Shown here piece by piece: positions 59,674 to 64,000 of a stretch of 64,000 nt of DNA. Origin of the DNA: Algibacter mikhailovii (lineage in GTDB: Bacteria; Bacteroidota; Bacteroidia; Flavobacteriales; Flavobacteriaceae). Position 1 is the stretch's first letter, and each line of letters begins with the position of its first letter. Location: positions 434,001-498,000 of the forward strand of contig NZ_BMWZ01000002.1 in NCBI RefSeq assembly GCF_014651495.1. Direction: 5' to 3'. A program made the position numbers and the translations under genes. A model generated the notes under the pieces. That model saw only the letters and a program-made list of their open reading frames with translations. It was not told the DNA's origin and searched no databases.

Positions 59674-62600
59674 TTAAGATTCTTTAACTTCAATTTCGGT
59701 TGGAAGAATACCAAAATGAGCTTTAAAACATTTCGTAAAATAAGAAGGCGAAGAAAACCCAACTTTATAACACACTTCACTAATATTTGCATTTCCTTTT
59801 TCAAGAATTTGATGGGCTCTTTGAAGCCTAACTTTTCTAATAAACTCAGTAACAGTTTGCCCAGTAAGTCCTTTAATTTTCCTATACAACCTGCTCCTAC
59901 TTAAACTAACTTGTGAAGCTAAAAGCTCGACACTTAAATCAGTATCACTGATATTGTCATTAATATATTTAAGAACTTGTTGTATAAATTCTTTATCAAT
60001 TTCAATAGATGAAGCACCTTCTCTTTCTTCTTGTCCACTCACATCACCAAAATATTTATCAAATATGGATTGCCTACTTTTAATTAACTGAATTAAACGA
60101 ACCTTGAGTAAACGCATATCGAAAGGTTTCGCCATATATGCATCAGCACCAAAACCAACACCTTCTATACGGTCCTCTATTCTTGTTTTTGCCGTTAACA
60201 TTAAAAGGGGAATGTGACTCGTTTTAATATCACTTTTTATTTTATTACAAAATTCAAAACCATTCATTTCGGGCATTATGACATCAGTAATTATAATATC
60301 AGGACTTGCTTTAATTGCAAGTTCTAAACCTTCAACACCATTATTTGCCACTAAAACTTTAAAAGTATTTTTTAATTCACGTTTTAAATAATTTCTCAGT
60401 TCAGTGCTATCCTCAACAATAAGAATCGTTTTAGATTTTGATAATACTTCTTGTTCTTTTTCAGACACTTTATATTCTTCCCCTTCATTAATTATAAAGC
60501 TTTTCTTTCTAGATGGTTTTTCAACAGAAACACTTAATAAATCTTTAGTATCAAGATGCTTTTTACCTTCCGGTAAAAGTATCTTAAAAGTTGTTCCTTT
60601 TCCTAAGCTACTTTCAACTTCAATTTTACCTTTATGTAATGTTACAAAACTCTGAACCACTTCAAGGCCTATTCCAGTTCCTCCGTAATACGTTTTATTC
60701 ACACGCTCAACTTGATAAAACCTTTCAAAAATTTTATCCAATTGATCCTTTTCTAACCCAGGACCAGTGTCAGAAACTCGTATTTCTATGGCCCTATTGG
60801 GACTGTCTTCATTTACCAAAGGTAGTAGCACAGGTTCTTCATTTGATAAAATATCTATACTAATAGCTCCACCATCTGGTGTTACTTTAAAAGCATTGGA
60901 TAGTAAATTAAAAATAATTTTTTCTAGCATACTTTGATCAGCCCACAACGACAACTCCAACACATCGGCATCAATGGTAAGGCATATATTTCTATTATAT
61001 GCTTCTTCTTTAAAATAACTTAATATGTCTTTAGAGAATTCAACAAGGTTAAACTTTTCTGCTTTAATATGGACTTTATTTAATTCTAACTTCCTAAAGT
61101 CCATCAATTCATTAATCAACCTATATAATCTATCAGTATTTCGGTAAACAACTTTTAGCTTTTCTTTTACTGTATAAGGGAGACTTAAGCTACCATCTTT
61201 TAAAATGTCTTGTAAAGGATTTATTATAAGAGTAAGTGGCGTTCTAAATTCATGAGAAATATTTGTAAAAAACTGTATTTTTTTCTCATTAAGAGTATCC
61301 TCTTGAGCACGTTGTATGCGCTCATTTTTAATGGCCTCCTTTTCTTTTATTTTAATTTGTGTGATTCTCTTTAATAAAAACAAGCCAAGAAAAAACAAGG
61401 ATATGTAACACGCGACAGCGATATTAGTCTTCCACCAAGGTGGTAATATTTTAATATTTAAGGTTAATGCTGCCTCATTCCAAACACCATCATTATTTGC
61501 CGCTTTCAACTTAAAAATATAATTTCCATAATCTAAATTGGTATAGGTGGCGCTTTTTTGACTACCTACATAATTCCAATCTTTTTCTAAGCCTTCTAAA
61601 TAATACGCGTACTGATTTTTTTCTGGTCTAGTGTAATTAATACCGGTATACTCAATTGTAAAAACAGATTGCGTATGATCCAGTACTAAACTTTTTGTTT
61701 CTGTTATGACTTTTTTTAATGGTGAACTTTCCTGATTTACTTCAACATCTTCGTTGAACAATTTAAATCCTGTTAAATACAATTTTGGCATACTTGAGTT
61801 AAATACCAAATGTTTCGGGTTGAAATAATCAATGCCTCTATAATTCCCAAAATAAAGCGTTCCATGGTCATCTCTTAAGGACGCATTAAAATTAAAATCG
61901 TCTGAAAGCAATCCGTCATTGGCAGTATAATTAGTAGCTTGATTGGTTTTAATATTTAATTTTGTTAAACCAGAATTACCACTAATCCATAAATTACCAT
62001 CAGCCGCTTCAATAATACTCGCTATATTTTCTTCTTTAAAACCATTTAATCCTGAAAACCATTTAAACTCATCATTTACTCTATCATATCTACAGAGTCC
62101 TGCTCCTCGTGTTCCTATCCATAAAAAATTATTAGAACATTCAAATAAGGAGAGAATATGACTGGTACTTTTATGATTATTGTGCGATTTAAACATTTTA
62201 TCTACCAATGAGGTGATATGCAATTCATTATTATCTCCTTTATTAAGTATAAAAAGTCCTTCAGTAGTTCCAAGCCATATACTGCCTTTTGAATCAACCA
62301 ATATTTTTCGCACGTCACTATCCGGAATTCTATAATTTGTGAATTGATTAGAATTATAATGTGTTATTTCATTATTTTTTGGGTCATAAGAATAAACACC
62401 ACTGTAAAATGTACCAATCCAAATAATTCCATCATGGTCTTCAGCAAAACTTAAAATAGCATTTGAAGTTAACTTTCCATTTGAATTCTCGATGTTAATA
62501 TTCTCAAATGTTTTCGAGTCCTTTCTTAAAAGATAAATACCATTATCCCAACTACCAGCCCAAATATTGTCTTTGCTATCAATTAAAAGAGTCTGAATAT

Positions 62601-63828
62601 AATTACTCGTTAATCCTGAGAAATGATTATCATTTTTTAAATTAACATGTTTAATTTTTGATTCTACTGGATTATAAATATCAATCCCTCCACCGTCCAT
62701 TGAAACCCATAGACTTCCATTTTCTTGCTGGACAATTCCTGTTACAGACCCACTTTGTAAAGAATTATCGTTGCTTGTTAAACTTTCAATATTCTTAAAT
62801 TTATCATATAAGTCATCTCTAACGGCAACTCCATTATTGTAATAACCCATCCAAATACGATGGTTGCTATCAATAAATAAGGACCATATTGAATTAGAGC
62901 GGATTCCTTTTTCGTCGGTTTTTTCGTATTTATAATTTTTTAGAATTGATCCTGTATTAGAAACATGAAAAAGGCCATCATTTTCAGTACCTATAAGCAA
63001 CGTTTGATTAGAAAGATGCGAGATTGCCAAGATTCTTTTATTACTAATATTGAATTTAGCAAAATCAACGATACTATTTTTTTTAAATTCATATTTGTAA
63101 AGCCCTGAATCATAAGACCCTGCCCATAAACAATTGTGTTCAAGGTATAAACTTTGTATTGGAGAGGATAAATTATTAGCACTTATTCCTTTTTCAATTT
63201 TTGGCAGTACAATTTGATTATTCTCTGAATCTACCAACCTAAGACCAACACTAGTCCCTAGAAAAATGGTCCCATCTTTATGCGATTCAATACTGTTTAT
63301 AGCTGGAACTACGCCACTTCTATCAGGAATGTTAATAATTTCTGATGTCTCTAAATTCATTTTAAGCAAACCTAATTGCCTTGTCCCAATAAATAAATAG
63401 CCATTATTGTCTTCGTGTAAACTTAAAACAGAAATACTGGTAGCCCCCAGATTCCCCACTTTAATCCTTTCAAACGTATCTAAATTTCTATTATACAGAT
63501 TCAAACCATCTTCAGTTCCTATCCATAATCTATTTGAATTATCTATATATGAAGAAAATACCAAGTTACTGCTAAGGGAAGAAAGATTATCCGCACTAAA
63601 TTTATATGATGTATAATTAGCACCATCAAATTTATACAGACCCGCACCGTTAGTGCAGATCCAAATAAAACCATAGTGATCTTGAATAATTGAATAAATC
63701 CCTACTTTAGAAATACCTTCTTTAATGTTTACAAAATTAAAGTCTTGGTTCATCCTTTGAGCCCATATATTGGGGCAAAAAAGAATGAATAACAATAACG
63801 CTATATGACACCTAATTTTAAAGCTCAT
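59674..63828 (-). CDS. hybrid two-component system (HTCS) sensor-regulator of the xylan locus
   Basis: 1384 residues combining sensor, kinase and DNA-binding parts. Signal peptide to about 24 (NIWAQ). Periplasmic Reg_prop propeller repeats at about 30-690 (IWIGT/LWIGTRGAGL-type motifs), a Y_Y_Y domain at about 715-790, and a membrane helix at about 796-818. HisKA with NISHEFRTPL (phospho-His near 859), HATPase at about 956-1076, a receiver at about 1129-1236 (TDVIMPEMNGF, phospho-Asp near 1181), then an AraC HTH at about 1280-1384. It senses an oligosaccharide in the periplasm and activates the adjacent SusCD/GH genes. Confidence 0.95.
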   Translation of the reverse strand: MSFKIRCHIALLLFILFCPNIWAQRMNQDFNFVNIKEGISKVGIYSIIQDHYGFIWICTNGAGLYKFDGANYTSYKFSADNLSSLSSNLVFSSYIDNSNRLWIGTEDGLNLYNRNLDTFERIKVGNLGATSISVLSLHEDNNGYLFIGTRQLGLLKMNLETSEIINIPDRSGVVPAINSIESHKDGTIFLGTSVGLRLVDSENNQIVLPKIEKGISANNLSSPIQSLYLEHNCLWAGSYDSGLYKYEFKKNSIVDFAKFNISNKRILAISHLSNQTLLIGTENDGLFHVSNTGSILKNYKYEKTDEKGIRSNSIWSLFIDSNHRIWMGYYNNGVAVRDDLYDKFKNIESLTSNDNSLQSGSVTGIVQQENGSLWVSMDGGGIDIYNPVESKIKHVNLKNDNHFSGLTSNYIQTLLIDSKDNIWAGSWDNGIYLLRKDSKTFENINIENSNGKLTSNAILSFAEDHDGIIWIGTFYSGVYSYDPKNNEITHYNSNQFTNYRIPDSDVRKILVDSKGSIWLGTTEGLFILNKGDNNELHITSLVDKMFKSHNNHKSTSHILSLFECSNNFLWIGTRGAGLCRYDRVNDEFKWFSGLNGFKEENIASIIEAADGNLWISGNSGLTKLNIKTNQATNYTANDGLLSDDFNFNASLRDDHGTLYFGNYRGIDYFNPKHLVFNSSMPKLYLTGFKLFNEDVEVNQESSPLKKVITETKSLVLDHTQSVFTIEYTGINYTRPEKNQYAYYLEGLEKDWNYVGSQKSATYTNLDYGNYIFKLKAANNDGVWNEAALTLNIKILPPWWKTNIAVACYISLFFLGLFLLKRITQIKIKEKEAIKNERIQRAQEDTLNEKKIQFFTNISHEFRTPLTLIINPLQDILKDGSLSLPYTVKEKLKVVYRNTDRLYRLINELMDFRKLELNKVHIKAEKFNLVEFSKDILSYFKEEAYNRNICLTIDADVLELSLWADQSMLEKIIFNLLSNAFKVTPDGGAISIDILSNEEPVLLPLVNEDSPNRAIEIRVSDTGPGLEKDQLDKIFERFYQVERVNKTYYGGTGIGLEVVQSFVTLHKGKIEVESSLGKGTTFKILLPEGKKHLDTKDLLSVSVEKPSRKKSFIINEGEEYKVSEKEQEVLSKSKTILIVEDSTELRNYLKRELKNTFKVLVANNGVEGLELAIKASPDIIITDVIMPEMNGFEFCNKIKSDIKTSHIPLLMLTAKTRIEDRIEGVGFGADAYMAKPFDMRLLKVRLIQLIKSRQSIFDKYFGDVSGQEEREGASSIEIDKEFIQQVLKYINDNISDTDLSVELLASQVSLSRSRLYRKIKGLTGQTVTEFIRKVRLQRAHQILEKGNANISEVCYKVGFSSPSYFTKCFKAHFGILPTEIEVKES

Positions 63829-64000
63829 GAATAGAATTTATAATATGAACGCAATGTTTTGTTTAAAACAAGATAAAACCAATTTACGAGAATAGCATAA
63901 TATTTTACACGATCTATGATTCTAACCCATTTATAAATTAATAATTATAAATATACTGTCTTGAGAAGGTATGAATTAGCAAAATTTAAACAAACATTGG
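63829..64000. other. upstream region of the HTCS gene
   Basis: AT-rich, with no coding frame and no consensus TAnnTTTG promoter that I can see. The next gene lies beyond the window. Confidence 0.3.

Noticed and set aside
1-64000. CRISPR arrays, rRNA genes, complete insertion sequences
   Set aside because: No regularly spaced repeats, no rRNA-like sequence and no transposase with terminal repeats were seen on either strand.

Overview
The window is low-GC chromosomal DNA from a member of the Bacteroidota, most likely a marine-type Flavobacteriaceae. The basis is C-terminal type IX secretion sorting domains, a SusC/SusD pair, a hybrid two-component system (HTCS) regulator, lipoprotein signal peptides, TAnnTTTG-type promoters and Asp-type (non-zinc) HemB. 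I cannot name the genus. There are no rRNA genes, CRISPR arrays or intact insertion sequences.

Region 1 (about 0.7-9.5 kb, minus strand) is a complete lasso-peptide biosynthetic operon. In transcription order it encodes an HPr-kinase-like precursor kinase, the lasso cyclase (asparagine synthetase-like, with the glutaminase cysteine lost), a 40-residue precursor peptide, a cysteine-cluster protein of unknown role, the split leader-recognition protein B1 and protease B2, a nucleotidyltransferase, an ABC exporter and two unknown proteins. The precursor has Thr at -2, Gly1 and Asp9 of the predicted core (9-residue ring) and ends in Ser. That fits the kinase, since paeninodin-type kinases phosphorylate a C-terminal Ser.

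Region 2 (9.5-14.2 kb) is accessory DNA with little coding content: a LamG/T9SS protein, a truncated leucine-rich-repeat-type secreted protein and an O-acyltransferase. A 20-base element matching at 18 of 20 positions sits just behind two unrelated genes here. The region ends at a tRNA-Ala(GGC).

Region 3 (14.2-37.4 kb) is ordinary chromosome: a FadR-type regulator, universal stress protein, MATE exporter, pterin synthase, hemF and hemB in one long co-directional run, CorB-like protein, DNA alkyl-transferase, serine hydrolase, exonuclease, peptide ABC ATPase, a 3-oxoacid CoA-transferase pair, glutamate dehydrogenase, a YtxH/holin-like trio and several envelope proteins.

Region 4 (37.4-64 kb) is a xylan/hemicellulose utilization region. 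A plus-strand arm encodes a discoidin-domain T9SS protein, a GH10 xylanase, a GPH-type symporter and a cytoplasmic GH43. Its first gene has two TGGTnnACCA palindromes around the promoter. A minus-strand arm encodes the HTCS, GH3 with PA14, SusC, SusD, a VCBS/ASPIC lipoprotein, a tandem-CBM lipoprotein, a second GH10, then (behind a strong terminator and a decayed GH43-type C-terminal domain) a sugar isomerase-like protein, a ThuA-like protein and a GH16. The inferred flow is: extracellular GH10 enzymes cut xylan, SusCD and the symporter move oligosaccharides inward, and GH3/GH43 release monosaccharides.
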